In this document: positions 48,039 through 59,407 of the stretch, one piece after another
Layout of the letters: each line of letters begins with the position of its first letter
Numbering within the stretch: the first letter of the stretch is position 1
Source of the DNA: Anthoceros angustus
Lineage: Eukaryota > Streptophyta > Anthocerotopsida > Anthocerotales > Anthocerotaceae
Length of the DNA: 64,000 bases
Reading direction: 5' to 3'
Assembly: GCA_010909165.1 (NCBI GenBank)
Contig: VJWM01000284.1
Span: 62,001 to 126,000, forward strand
Notes under the pieces: model-generated
Told to the model about the DNA's origin: nothing
The model's input: the letters and a program-made list of their open reading frames with translations, nothing else
Database searches by the model: none
Position numbers and translations under genes: made by a program

Positions 48039-48056
48039 TATGCTCACGATACCACA
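48039..48056 (-). other. Primer-binding site of element 2
   Basis: Same 18 bases as in element 1 (minus strand TGTGGTATCGTGAGCATA), directly after LTR C. Confidence 0.6.
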
Positions 48057-48615
48057 AGTAACACCCTCAGCAGGGTGGGGAAAACCACGATTAGAAGCAA
48101 ACTAGGGTAATAAATCAACACGGACCCTAGGCCTCCAAGTAGCCGCCCTCCTCTTCTAGGAGGACTCGCAGAAGCACTCTTGCACTCTTTATTCTTAGAT
48201 CACGAGTCAACAAGAACATACAGGTGGAGGGCTAGAGAACTCCCCATCTTTGCCTAAGCTAGGAGCTTAGCTCTCTCTTCACTTGACCTCCTCCACAAAG
48301 CTCCTTCACGGCCTCCCCTTGGGTGCTCCGCCCAAGCAACAAGTGCTCTCAAGGCATAGCCCAAGCATCAAGTGCTCTCAAGGCGCAACCCAAGCAACAA
48401 GTGCTCTCAAGGTTGAACGCTCTTTAGCCGGGCGAGGTCTCCTTTATACTCAAGCCCTAGCTACAATCTTAGTAACTACTTACTTAAGCTTTAAGCTATT
48501 ATTTACTACCACACTTCCTAGGGCTGCATGCTTAACATGCTCTTAGTAAGCTGCTCTTCTAAACATGCCTCTGCATGGAGCTTTCTTGCAAAGCACTCAA
48601 GCCAGCTTTGTTACT
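48057..48615 (-). repeat. LTR C (5' LTR of element 2)
   Basis: Full-length LTR of about 559 bp with the same AGTAAC/GTTACT ends as LTR A. It lies about 130-180 bp upstream of the divergently oriented intact PPR gene. Confidence 0.8.
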
Positions 48616-48620
48616 CATAG
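48616..48620. other. Candidate target-site duplication, right
   Basis: catag directly after LTR C, matching 36947-36951 before LTR A. Confidence 0.5.
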
Positions 48621-48796
48621 ACTAAAATGAGTAGGTGTTCTGTTCTGTAGCATTCTCACGATTCACGAATCGAGCTCTTATTAAAAATAATAATGCGAAA
48701 GAACGAACGTACATTCTGATGTCATGAAGAGAATGGAGGATCTATGTTCACATCCCGCTCCACGTTAGCACTTGCAGTTGCCCTACGCTGTCCCAG

Positions 48797-51202
48797 TTGT
48801 CGCTCCAGGCCGAGGGGATGCGTCGGCGGGGACTGTTGTGGACCCAAAAAATTGGTGTTTGTACAGGGATTCTACGAGGAGCTCCCGCTCACCTCACTTC
48901 TGGGAGTCAACCCCTTGCAAACCACCAAGCCTCCAGGTGCAGCAGTTTAAGGAGCCCAGCATTTCCACTTTTTAGAAAATGTGTGGGTGTGGACGGGTTA
49001 TCCTGCGATGGTCGTCGCCACGAGCAGGAGCACTTGTGGGAACAATTTTTTTTGGACCCTACCATGTGGTGGGACAACAGACGAGATAAGTATAGCTCCC
49101 GTTCGCCTGACTTCCGGCGTAAGGGGTCCGGCGAGGTGCTGTGGTTAAATAGCATGTTTAAGCCAGCTTGGGTTGATGAGCAGCTCGTTTCCTTGGATAT
49201 GCAGATGGGTCATGGTGCCTCTCCTTCCGGGTCCAGCTTTTCAGGCAAGCCTGAACCTGGCAGGCATGCAGGATCGGAAATGGGACTCGTTACGGCTGTA
49301 ACCGTGAGCATGTTATGTCAGGAGGGGAAGCTTTCTGAGGCCGTTGAAGCCCTGGAATCCCTGGCGCTGGCACACTCTGCTATTTCTCAGTCTCTGTTTT
49401 ACACTGTGCTGAAATTGTGTACAGCTAAGAAGGATCTGGTTGTGGGGCGACGAGTTCATGACCTCACTGTCAAATTCGGGTACGAGTCGGATGCATACTT
49501 GGGGAATCATATCTTGCGCATGTATGCATGCGGGGGTAGTCTGCAGGAGGCCATGGATGTGTTCACCAGGGTGGGCAAACCGAATGTCTTCATGTGGTTT
49601 TCCATAATCTCTGCGTATGCTAAGCATGGAAAACCTAACGAGGCCATACAACTGTACCATGAGATGCGTAGATCAGGAGTGAAGGCAGATGCGCACGTCT
49701 TTCTAGCTGCCCTTCAAGCATGTGCATTTGCCGCCGACTTGGAGTCTGGCAGAAAGGTGCATTGTGATGTATTGCACAGTGGCATTCCTGTTAACTTGTT
49801 CGTTGGCACCTGCCTGGTGGACATGTATGCAAAATGTGGCGAACTGAAAGATGCACGCCAGGTTTTTGACAGCATGAACACAAAGGATGTGGTGACATGG
49901 AATGCCTTGATTGCTGGGTATGCAAAATTTGGCGAACTGGAAGATGCACGCCGGGTTTTTGACAGCATGAACACAAAGGATGTGGTCACTTGGACGACGC
50001 TGATTGCTGGGTATGCACAGCAAGACCTAGGACATGAGGCGCTTGTTCTGTATGGACAAATGGAGAAGGAGGGCCTCATTTTGGCTGATCATGTTACTTT
50101 TGCTTGCCTTCTGAAGGCCTGTGCAAGCACTGGTGCCTTACAGAAGGGCAGGCAGCTGCACTCACAGATTGTGGGAAGCGGACTGCTGGACAGTGTACTA
50201 GTGGGCAACTGCCTGGTGGAAATGTATGCAAAATGTGGTGAACTTGAAAATGCACGCCAGGTGTTTGACAGCATGGCCACAAAGGACGTGGTGACATGGA
50301 CCGCCCTCATATCTGGGTATGGTACTTGTGATGAAGGTCACAAGGCACTAGCTTGTTTTGAGGAGATGTTAGTTGCCGGTATTCAGCCTGATGGTGCTAC
50401 GTTTACTTGCCTCTTAGTTGCATGCAGTCATGAGGGACTGGTCCAGGAGGGTCGCAAGCACTTTTATTCCATGGCTCAACAGCATGGCATCAAACCTACA
50501 ATTGAGCATTACACCTGTATGATTGATCTTCTTGGACGCGCGGGCCATTTACTTGAGGCTGAGAAGATGCTAATGTCATGTGAGGGCCAAAGTGATGTCG
50601 TGGGGTTGATGTCTTTGCTGAATTCCTGCAAAAGTTATGGGGATATAGCGAGGGCGACGTGGTGTTTTGAAAGCATTGTTAGGCTGGACCCCCTTCAGGC
50701 GCCCCCATACGTGCTTATGGCCAATGCCTATGCAGATGCAGGCAGGTGGACCGATGTAGACAGGATCGAAACACAGAGACGGGCAGCAGGAGCTAACAAG
50801 AAACCTGCAGTGGCAAGCATTGAGGTGAATAAGGAGGTACATAGATTTGTGGTGGGAGAAAGGAGAGAAGATATTGTGTTCAAGGTAGATAGCATGAATG
50901 CCCGTCTGAAGCAGGAAGGAGGCCACGTTCCTCGCACAAAGTTGGTGTTGAAGCCACTGTGTGAGAAGGAAAAGGAAGATGTGCTTTGTGGGCATGCTGA
51001 AAAGCTAGCTCTGGCCTTTGGTCTCTTGAACACTCCGAGTGGGACACCTCTGGTGGTAACGAAGAATCTGCGCATGTGCAGTGATTGCCACAGTTCCACG
51101 GAGATCATGTCAAGGCTTGAACAGAGAGACATTGTTGTAAGGGATGGCTACCGTGTGCATCGATTCGCAGCTGGTTGTTGTAGTTGTAAAGGTCGACCAT
51201 GA
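48797..51202 (+). CDS. PPR-DYW:KP protein with N-terminal PDF-like motif
   Basis: One 801-codon frame. Residues about 80-134 (LWEQFFLDPTMWWDNRRDK, SPDFRRKGSGEVLWL, PAWVDEQL) closely resemble the PDF motif of plant organellar single-stranded-DNA-binding (OSB) proteins. Twelve PPR motifs in P, L and S order follow from about 197 to 600, including one extra 31-residue S motif, then E1 and E2. Residues 668-801 are a DYW domain of the KP class: KKPAVASIEV at its start, H733-A-E735 and C751-x2-C754 for zinc and catalysis, and CSCKGRP at the end. DYW:KP proteins are candidate organellar U-to-C RNA editing factors. The true start is uncertain: an upstream ATG at 48744 in another frame begins a better transit peptide (MFTSRSTLALAVALRCPSCR), and a ttttag acceptor lies near 48975, so a short intron or an indel may separate them. 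Confidence 0.9.
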   Translation: MSLQAEGMRRRGLLWTQKIGVCTGILRGAPAHLTSGSQPLANHQASRCSSLRSPAFPLFRKCVGVDGLSCDGRRHEQEHLWEQFFLDPTMWWDNRRDKYSSRSPDFRRKGSGEVLWLNSMFKPAWVDEQLVSLDMQMGHGASPSGSSFSGKPEPGRHAGSEMGLVTAVTVSMLCQEGKLSEAVEALESLALAHSAISQSLFYTVLKLCTAKKDLVVGRRVHDLTVKFGYESDAYLGNHILRMYACGGSLQEAMDVFTRVGKPNVFMWFSIISAYAKHGKPNEAIQLYHEMRRSGVKADAHVFLAALQACAFAADLESGRKVHCDVLHSGIPVNLFVGTCLVDMYAKCGELKDARQVFDSMNTKDVVTWNALIAGYAKFGELEDARRVFDSMNTKDVVTWTTLIAGYAQQDLGHEALVLYGQMEKEGLILADHVTFACLLKACASTGALQKGRQLHSQIVGSGLLDSVLVGNCLVEMYAKCGELENARQVFDSMATKDVVTWTALISGYGTCDEGHKALACFEEMLVAGIQPDGATFTCLLVACSHEGLVQEGRKHFYSMAQQHGIKPTIEHYTCMIDLLGRAGHLLEAEKMLMSCEGQSDVVGLMSLLNSCKSYGDIARATWCFESIVRLDPLQAPPYVLMANAYADAGRWTDVDRIETQRRAAGANKKPAVASIEVNKEVHRFVVGERREDIVFKVDSMNARLKQEGGHVPRTKLVLKPLCEKEKEDVLCGHAEKLALAFGLLNTPSGTPLVVTKNLRMCSDCHSSTEIMSRLEQRDIVVRDGYRVHRFAAGCCSCKGRP

Positions 51203-51720
51203 GAAAAATGAAATCTACCCTGTGCGCGAATAAAGGATGACTACCCAGTACTGAAGTGTGTAAAGCAGAGAAAATGGCCTTTTTCAGTCTAACTGTCCAT
51301 GCTCCGGAACCTCTACGATTAGATGCTGCGCGATTTATTTCTGCTGTAACATTCTTGTAATCTCTGAAGGCCAGAAATGACATGTACGCGTGGTACCGTG
51401 AGCTCAGGAACTTTTAGACTGGTTGAACAACGGTATGGTTCTTAAACATATCACATTTTAGCACCCACATCTACATATGTACACACACCAGGTAACGAGT
51501 ATGAAGAGGGAGATCTTGCTTCATAACTCAAAACAGACACAACGAAGCTTCACCACTGAAGGTAAACAAAAATCTCACCTTCCCAAGGATTGGAAGATCA
51601 GGATCCAGCAACGAGTTCCCAGGTGCAACTTCCGTTCAGAAATTTATCAACAGGCCATTTTCACATCCATCAAACAAATTCACTATTCGGAGGCCATTTG
51701 CATGAACCTCCTCTTCCAGT
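51203..51720. other. Intergenic 3' flanks of two convergent genes
   Basis: Holds the 3' ends of the PPR gene (cgaataaagg near 51227 could be its polyadenylation signal) and, on the other strand, of the polyubiquitin gene. No further gene seen. Confidence 0.5.
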
Positions 51721-53181
<1,461 letters not shown>

Positions 53182-53248
53182 CTACAGCACGCAACCACTC
53201 TCCGGAGTCAACCAGATTTAACACACATGGTTTACAGCCCTAAGGGCC

Positions 53249-53258
53249 CTTTATATGG
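53249..53258 (-). promoter_or_regulatory. TATA box of the polyubiquitin gene
   Basis: Minus strand ccatataaag lies about 90 bp upstream of the first ATG (53160) and 155 bp upstream of the first ubiquitin Met. Transcription would start near 53220-53228. Many plant polyubiquitin genes have a long intron in the 5' leader; this one appears to lack it. Confidence 0.6.
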
Positions 53259-53259
53259 G

Positions 53260-53920
53260 GGAGTGCGCTACACTACGTACCTAAGCAGGAACGTAGAGAA
53301 AGTTTTTTTAATATTTTTAAACTCTGACTTAAAATTTTAAAATAATAATTAAAATATTTATAGACACACTTTTAATTTAATATGTAAATTAAATTATGTT
53401 GTCACAAGCTTATGGATTCCTAACAATTCTACATCTTTCTTATGCTTAGCGTTTTTTTTGCCTAGTATAATATTTGGTCAAGACATCTATTGGTGGGACA
53501 ATATCTACTCCAATTTTATCTTTTCATATTATTTATTTTATGATTTTACCTTTTTTCATATAAATGATGCTTCGATTGATGGTCTTCTTGTGAAATGTAG
53601 CATGCTTGGTTAAAAAATGAGAACTTGATTGTCATTCAAGAGGGTTGTTGGTGCCCTCCTTAGGGCTGTCCTTTTTTTTTTTGTTTGAGGTGTATGTGAT
53701 TTCACATCCCTTTTTCTTATGTAAAGCCTCCGGTTCCATTCTTTCTAAGTATTTGAATCTCAAATCTTCATAAAAAGTTTACGATTAAATTATTTTAATA
53801 GTTGGAGAATAATTATATAATAATTTATGACATGTTTTACAAAGAATGTTACATCTAGATTACCTACATCAACCCTCGTTATGCTGGAAAAACCTTATTT
53901 TTTTTGCGGAATAAAGTGTA
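53260..53920. other. AT-rich intergenic region
   Basis: AT-rich sequence upstream of the polyubiquitin promoter with T runs; no reading frame or motif of note. Confidence 0.6.
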
Positions 53921-53924
53921 GAAT

Positions 53925-54105
53925 CACCCATGGGATTTGAACCCACGCCCTTTTGTACTTGCAAAAACGTGATAGTAGGCCACTATAAAATCACACTTGG
54001 GGTTTGAACCCACACCTTTTTGAATTTGCACAAACCTTATAGGAGGCCAGTATAAAATCACAAATGGGATTTGAACCCATGCCTTTTTGGACTTGCAAAA
54101 GTTGT
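53925..54105 (-). repeat. Three tandem tRNA T-arm-like repeats, 67-bp period
   Basis: gggatttgaaccca-type motifs occur at about 53932, 53999 and 54066. On the minus strand each reads ATGGGTTCAAATCCCAT or a close variant: a 5-bp stem with the TTCAAAT loop of a tRNA T arm, matching the RNA polymerase III B box (GGTTCAANTCC). The flanks are also repeated (ataaaatcac, ctttttg.a.ttgca). No anticodon or acceptor arm was found. A weak fourth copy may be at 54232. Confidence 0.7.
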
Positions 54106-55018
54106 CATGGCAAGTAAGTATCATGTAGCATTTTACAACTTGGTTAATACCAAGGCTATATGTAAAGAAAAGAATAACAGGAGCAAGCCTCGAGCGAGCA
54201 AAGAAATTCTCCCTTTAAATTAGTGTCAGATTGAACCTATGCCCCTTTCAAACCAGATGCCTTTAGACCAAGGTGGCCATCCTAACCTCACCCTGGAACA
54301 TATGAACCCAATCATCAGCCAATACTTACATTGCATTCTACATATGTACAACAATATATATATGTGTGTCCAAATGGCTTATTCCAAATGTACATGCGGG
54401 AAAAGAAGGGAAAAACCCATCCACCCCAAAAACAAAGGGGGAAAAACCAAACGAAGGGCACCATGCCAAGGGGACTAGCCCCCACGATCACAAATTTCAA
54501 AACTACCGACCGCCCGAAGAACTTTGTGGTCAGGGAAGTGAAAAGGCCTACTTACCACAGGTGTTGAAGAAGCTGTATCTCTTGTGCTCGCTGTCGTTCT
54601 TTACACTGCGTTGGCCAACGCCTTCTGCAGAGCGATGTAAACCCTCTTGCCGGAAGAAAGCAACAAAACAAGAAAGGGGGAGGCCAACCCCATTCTTGCG
54701 GTTGTGATAAGCCTTGGCGCAGGTCGAACCTAGAGAAATCCTTGCCCATGGCTCTGTGAATCTAGATGGTAAGGGGAATGAAGGTGTGGCCGTCTTGCAT
54801 AGGAGAGTACTTTGTGGACCTTAGCTGTCGCGCATTCCAAATGGACACACATTTATAATATAGATACCTAGATGGGGTGCCTAGGGAGTGGATGCCTTGG
54901 TACTAGTAGCTTAGGCACACCATGGCATACGTTGTCGAGTGCCAAAGTCTTAAGGATAGGAAAATTGGATCCAGGTGGACTAAAATAGACTTTTTTTCAA
55001 TTAGGTTATTCGAGTCTA
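54106..55018. other. Intergenic, no gene recognised
   Basis: Short frames only. Near 54468 aaggggactagcccccacg repeats the palindrome seen near 3466 and 5219 in the PPR-upstream region, with similar flanks. Confidence 0.45.
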
Positions 55019-56365
55019 CTAGGTAAAGGGCATACGAATCAAATGCATACTTGGAACCATATCCTGCATGTATTCATGGGAGGTAGGGTACAAGGGGCCA
55101 TGGATGTGTTCACCATGGTGGGGAAACCAGATGCCTACACGTGCTCTTGCATAGGCTCCGCACATTCCAAGCACGGGAAACCAAATGAGGCGATTCAACT
55201 GTACCTTGAGATGCGTAGTCCAGGTGTGCAGGCGGATGCTCACATGTTTGTGGCTGCCTTTCAAGCTTGTGCACCTTCCGCCGACTTGGAATCTGGGAGA
55301 AAAGTGCTCTTCGATGTGTTGAACAGTGGCACTCATCCTGGCTTATTCGTTGGCAGCTGCCTGGTGGACTTATATGCAAAATGTGGCGAACTGAAGGATG
55401 CCCGCTGGATTTTTGATAGCTTGGTCAGAAGGGATGTGTTGACATGGACGGCTCTGATTGCAGGGTATGCAAATCATGGTGTTCGTCAAGAGGCGCGTTT
55501 TCTGTATGAACTAATGGAGCAAGAGGGAGTGATTGTGGCTGACCATGTTACTGTTACTTGCCTTCTCAAGGTCTGTGCCAGCGCTGGTGCCTTACAAAAG
55601 GGCAGGCAGATGCATTGACAGATTGTGTCAGGAGGACAGCTAGATAACACACTCATGGGCAACTGCCTGGGGGACATGTATGTAAAGTGTGGAGAAGTTG
55701 AAGATGCACGCCAGGTTTTGGACAATTTGGCCAAAAAGGATGTGGTGACATGGACGCCCTCATTGCCGGGTATGCATGCCACATAGCTGGGTATGCACAG
55801 CTGGGGCTGGGTGACGAGGCGCTTGTTCTGAGTGGACAAAGGGAGCTTGAGGGCCTGATTGTGGTGGCTATGTTACGTTTGCTGGCCTTCTGAAGGCCGA
55901 AGGTCTGTGCACGGGATGGTGCCTTACGGAAGGGCAGGCAGCTGCACTCCCTGGATAACTTACTAGTGGGCAACAGCTTGGTGGATAAGTATGCCAAATG
56001 TGGCAAAGTGGGAGATGCATGGCGGGTTTCTTGACGGCTTGTCCACAAACAATGTGGCTGACATGAACGGCCCGCATCGCTTCGGCCAAGAAGCGCTTGT
56101 TGTGTGCGGAAAAATGGAGCTGGAGGGCCTGATTGTGGCTGACGAAGTTACTTTCGCTTGCCTTCTGAAGGCCTGTGCATGCGCTGGTGCCTTACAGAAG
56201 GGCAGGCAGTTGCACTCACAGCGTATGGAAAGAGGAAAGCGATATCACATACTGGTAGTGGACATGTATGCAAAATGTGGCAAACCGGAAGATGCTCGCC
56301 TGGTTTTTGATAGCGTGGAAGCTGGACTCAATTTGTTATTATGCAACAAAACACAGTCGCTTTAG
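55019..56365 (+). pseudogene. PPR gene fragment without C-terminal domains
   Basis: Starts near NHILHVFMGGRVQGAMDVFTM and follows the intact PPR protein: HSKHGKPNEAIQLYLEMRSP, ADLESGRKVLFDVLNSGT, LVDLYAKCGELKDARWIFDS, then KGRQMH and an in-frame TGA at 55616. Further modules in shifting frames lie at 55620-56050 and a last good stretch at 55991-56365 (FACLLKACACAGALQKGRQL, DMYAKCGKPEDARLVFDS). It ends there: no E or DYW domain. More diverged from the intact gene than the copy inside the gypsy block. Confidence 0.8.
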
Positions 56366-56369
56366 TGCT

Positions 56370-57722
56370 TGTGGGGTTTTGGGGCGGGGTCACATGACTC
56401 ATTGATCACGATTCACACATCGAACTAGCGCAGCTGGCAAGCCAGCCGTTGAGTCGGGCAATGTACATGTATGGCCTGCCAATGCAAACATGTTTGTCGA
56501 TACTTACAGATCTGGTAGCTGCCAGAAACGTGGGTCCGGGCTCTCGTTTTTCAAATTTGCAACGGCCAGGCTGCCGTGCGGCCAATCCAGTTCCGATCCT
56601 CCAGCAGTGCACGATGTGTGGCATACATATGTCGACCCAGAGGGTGTGTGGAGCCTGCAAGTGTTGCTGCTGCAGACTGTGGTATGCACGGTACGGACCC
56701 GGAATCCCGTTTCCCAACGCACCTCTTTTTCTCTCTCGCCTCTCGCAGGGGCCGGGGCCACATGCATGACGTGTGTACTGTACATTCCTCTCCACCGGGT
56801 CGCCGACGCCGTCGAGCTTGCAGGTTGCAGGTTGCAGGGGCCGGGCAGCTGCATCCAAATTTGGTGCGTCTCTACTGTATCCAATCAAGCGCACCGCGCA
56901 CCCTTGGTTGCCTCGCCCGTCGGGCCGTCGGGCCGTCGGGCCGTCGGACCGTCGGACCGTCGGCGTCCATCCCATTGGACTGTCGGTGTCGGAACTGCGT
57001 GCATGAGCAGCAGTTTGGCATTTCACGGAACCCAAAGGGTAGGTAGGTAGGTAGTTGAAACTGGAGTTCCTGGTACCGTTTGAATGACCACCCAAATTTA
57101 CATTTTCATAATATCACGTATGTAGCCAAAAACAAAAAACTGGAATGGAACGTTGGAGTTGGACTGGACTGAGGACTGCATCCCCCTCTCTCTATCTCTT
57201 CCGACTGTCCCTGACTCTCCTTACCGCGCTCCCGGCTTCTTCCCCGCTGCTGCCATCGCCTCTTCCGACAACAAGCCAAGCCCCTTGCTTCCTCGCCCTC
57301 GCTCCGTACATCCCTTTCCCTTTCCCGTCCCCGCCTCGCCTCGCCTCGCCGCTCGCTTCTCTGCCCCTCGGACTCTCTCCATTCCGCTATCGCCCCATCT
57401 GCATTGTGTGTTTGTGTGTGTAGGATTGGAGGTCAAATCTGGGCCGAGCTTTCCCGGAATTCGGTCAACAGGGAGTGTCAGTGCACAATCCGATGCCCAG
57501 ACCCAGCTCTAGATTGCGGTGTCGGATTCAGGGGAGGTGAAATTCGCAGCGGGGCATTCAGGAGCGGGCGGAATCGGATGCAGCAGAGACCGGGGGGACG
57601 GTGACAGGTGACGCCAACAGTGTGTCCCCTAATTCTGCCCGCATTGGCATTGCCGGATGCCAATTGGCGCGGAATCGAGCTGAATGGATCTGAGCTGAAG
57701 GCGCGGAGGAAGTCCAGGGCCA
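56370..57722. other. Upstream region of the glucanase gene
   Basis: Open frames on both strands (for example 56490-57050) overlap one another and show no motif; GC-rich composition and the microsatellite explain them. Pyrimidine-rich stretches (57183-57215 and 57290-57370) may belong to the promoter or 5' leader of the glucanase gene. Confidence 0.5.
56917..56968. repeat. 8-bp microsatellite cgtcgggc
   Basis: About six units of gtcgggcc/gtcggacc in a row. Confidence 0.8.
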
Positions 57723-59407
57723 TGGACCGGGTGGTGGGGTGGGCTGCATTGCTGCTGCTGCTGCAACTGTGTCTCCTCTTCAGCGCAGCAGGTATGCCAA
57801 TGCCGATGGAGCGATGGCAGCAGTGCGGCCATGGAGGTCTGTGAGATGAATGCATTGCCAATTGTTGTTGCACTTGTGACGGTGGTGGGTGGTTTGTGCG
57901 CAGGATCGAAGCAAGTGGGAGTGTGCTGGGGGAGGTCGGCGACGGACCTGCCGCCGGCGTCGCAGACGGTGCAGCTGCTGGAGCAGTACGGGATCACCAG
58001 GGTGCGCCTGTTCGACTCGGATTCCTCCAGCCTCAAGGCGCTGGCCGGGAGCAACATCGAGGTGATCGTGGGGGTGACCAACCAGGAGCTGCTGGGGCTG
58101 GCCATGTCGGGGGACGCGGCCAGCAAGTGGGTGGAGAACAATGTGGCGGCCTACGTGCCCAAGGTGAACATCAAGATGGTGGCGGTGGGCTCTGAGGTGC
58201 TCACCACCACTAACCTGTCGCAGTACCTGGTGTCGGCAATGATCAACATCCACACGGCGCTCACCAAGAAGCAGCTGGACGGGAGCATCAAGGTGTCCAC
58301 GCCCAACTCCATGTCCGTGCTGCAGAAGTCATATCCGCCCTCGGCGGGGAGGTTCAACGCCAGCCTGGAGGACGTGGTGGGGGACATGCTCTCCTTTCTG
58401 CAGAAGACGGGCTCCGTCTTCATGATCAACACCTACCCCTACTACGCCTACGTGCAGGATCCCGGCAACATCAGCCTCAACTACGCCCTCCTCCAGGCCA
58501 CGCAGCCCGTGGTGGATTCCGGCTCCGGGTTCAAGTACTACGGCCTCTACGAGGCGCAGGTGGATGCCGTCTACGCTGCTCTCAGCTTCTACAACTACTC
58601 GCAGATCACAGTGCTGGTGTCGGAGGCGGGATGGCCCTCCAAGGGGGACTCCGGGGAGACGGCGGCCACGGTGAACAACGCGCAGGCCTTCAACGGAAAC
58701 CTGGTGAAGCACTCGCTGAGCAACCAGGGGACGCCCGGGAAGGTGGGCATGGAGATTGATGTCTACATCTTCGCACTCTACAACGAGAACGGCAAGCCGG
58801 GGCCAGCGTCCGAGCGCAACTGGGGGCTCTTCACGCCCGACCAGAAGCAGGTGTACCAGATCAGCTTCACCTCGTCCGGGAGTTCCAGCTCCGGGGGAGG
58901 AGGCGGGAGCGGCGGAGGAGGGAACGGCGGGGGGAACAAAGTCCGGGCCTGGTGCGTGGGGAGAACGAGTGCGTCCAATGCCAGCCTGCAGGCTGGGCTG
59001 GACTGGGCTTGCGGGCCGCAAGGCCAGGCGGACTGCGGCCCCATCCAGCCCGGGGGTCGCTGCTTCGTGCCCAACACCGTCTACAGCCATGCTTCCTATG
59101 CTTTCAACAGCTTCTGGGTCAGGAGCGGCTTCCAATCCCAAGCTTGCAATTTCTCTGGAGCTGCCACCTTGAGCACCACCGATCCAAGTGCGTTCTGCAT
59201 CTTTTCCCTGCATTCCTTTCATCTTCCTGCCATGCTGCCCCGTGATGCTGGACATGGATTTTAAGCTCATGCCTTGGTGTTTCCTTTTCCTCTTTGGCAG
59301 GTACTGCAACATGCTTCTACCAATCAAGCGTAGGGTATGTTGCCGATGTGCAAGGAGGATGTTCCTTCCGTGTTCTTCATCTTTCATTACCCGGCCTCAC
59401 CCTCTGA
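57723..59407 (+). CDS. GH17 beta-1,3-glucanase with X8 (CBM43) domain
   Basis: Exon 1 (57723-57791) encodes a signal peptide with a Leu run (AALLLLLQLCLLFSAAG). A 112-nt GT-AG intron follows, and exon 2 (57904-59187) continues in phase as SKQVGVCWGRSATDLP, the usual start of mature GH17 enzymes. Catalytic residues are E121 (VAVGSEVL, acid/base) and E264 (VLVSEAGWPS, nucleophile). A Gly/Ser-rich linker (about 345-368) leads to an X8 carbohydrate-binding domain from about 372 (AWCVGRTSAS, DWACG, CNFSGAATLSTTDPS). A second intron (59188-59300) splits it, and exon 3 resumes DPSTATCFYQSS. Reading straight on gives a stop at 59407; another splice choice could reach a hydrophobic tail (AIMAAVALLFF, stop 59536) typical of a GPI signal. 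It is a secreted wall enzyme acting on beta-1,3-glucan (callose), probably at the cell surface. Confidence 0.9.

Larger units (their letters stand above)
44807..48615 (-). mobile_element. Ty3/gypsy element 2, 3'-truncated
   Basis: Minus-strand copy of the same family as element 1. LTR C (48057-48615) is its 5' LTR. Then come gag (47674-47450: NFLEDYALTWWRTY), the protease/linker region (47132-46480: DDTIMRKGGDLMYICGKMNG, DDHDIILGPEWM), reverse transcriptase (46303-45650: KSPLRCIVHAKKKNGG, YPDDILIFSH, EGIVMDPDKVKAIQDWP), RNase H, and the zinc-binding start of integrase (45178-44858: IPNSVGLKKKLRM). It ends at ccatgg (44801-44806), where element 1 continues into the integrase core. The rest of pol and its 3' LTR are absent and PPR sequence follows. 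Confidence 0.85.

Noticed and set aside
53925-54105. tRNA genes
   Set aside because: Only T-arm-like hairpins are present; no acceptor, D or anticodon arm can be folded around them.
57831-57903. ATG at 57831 as start of the glucanase
   Set aside because: It lies in the first intron; splicing exon 1 from 57723 gives a signal peptide that joins in phase to the mature enzyme start.
58329-59387. A 352-codon minus-strand frame over the glucanase gene
   Set aside because: GC-rich third positions of the forward gene keep the opposite frame open; no motif, and the forward gene has catalytic residues and introns in phase.
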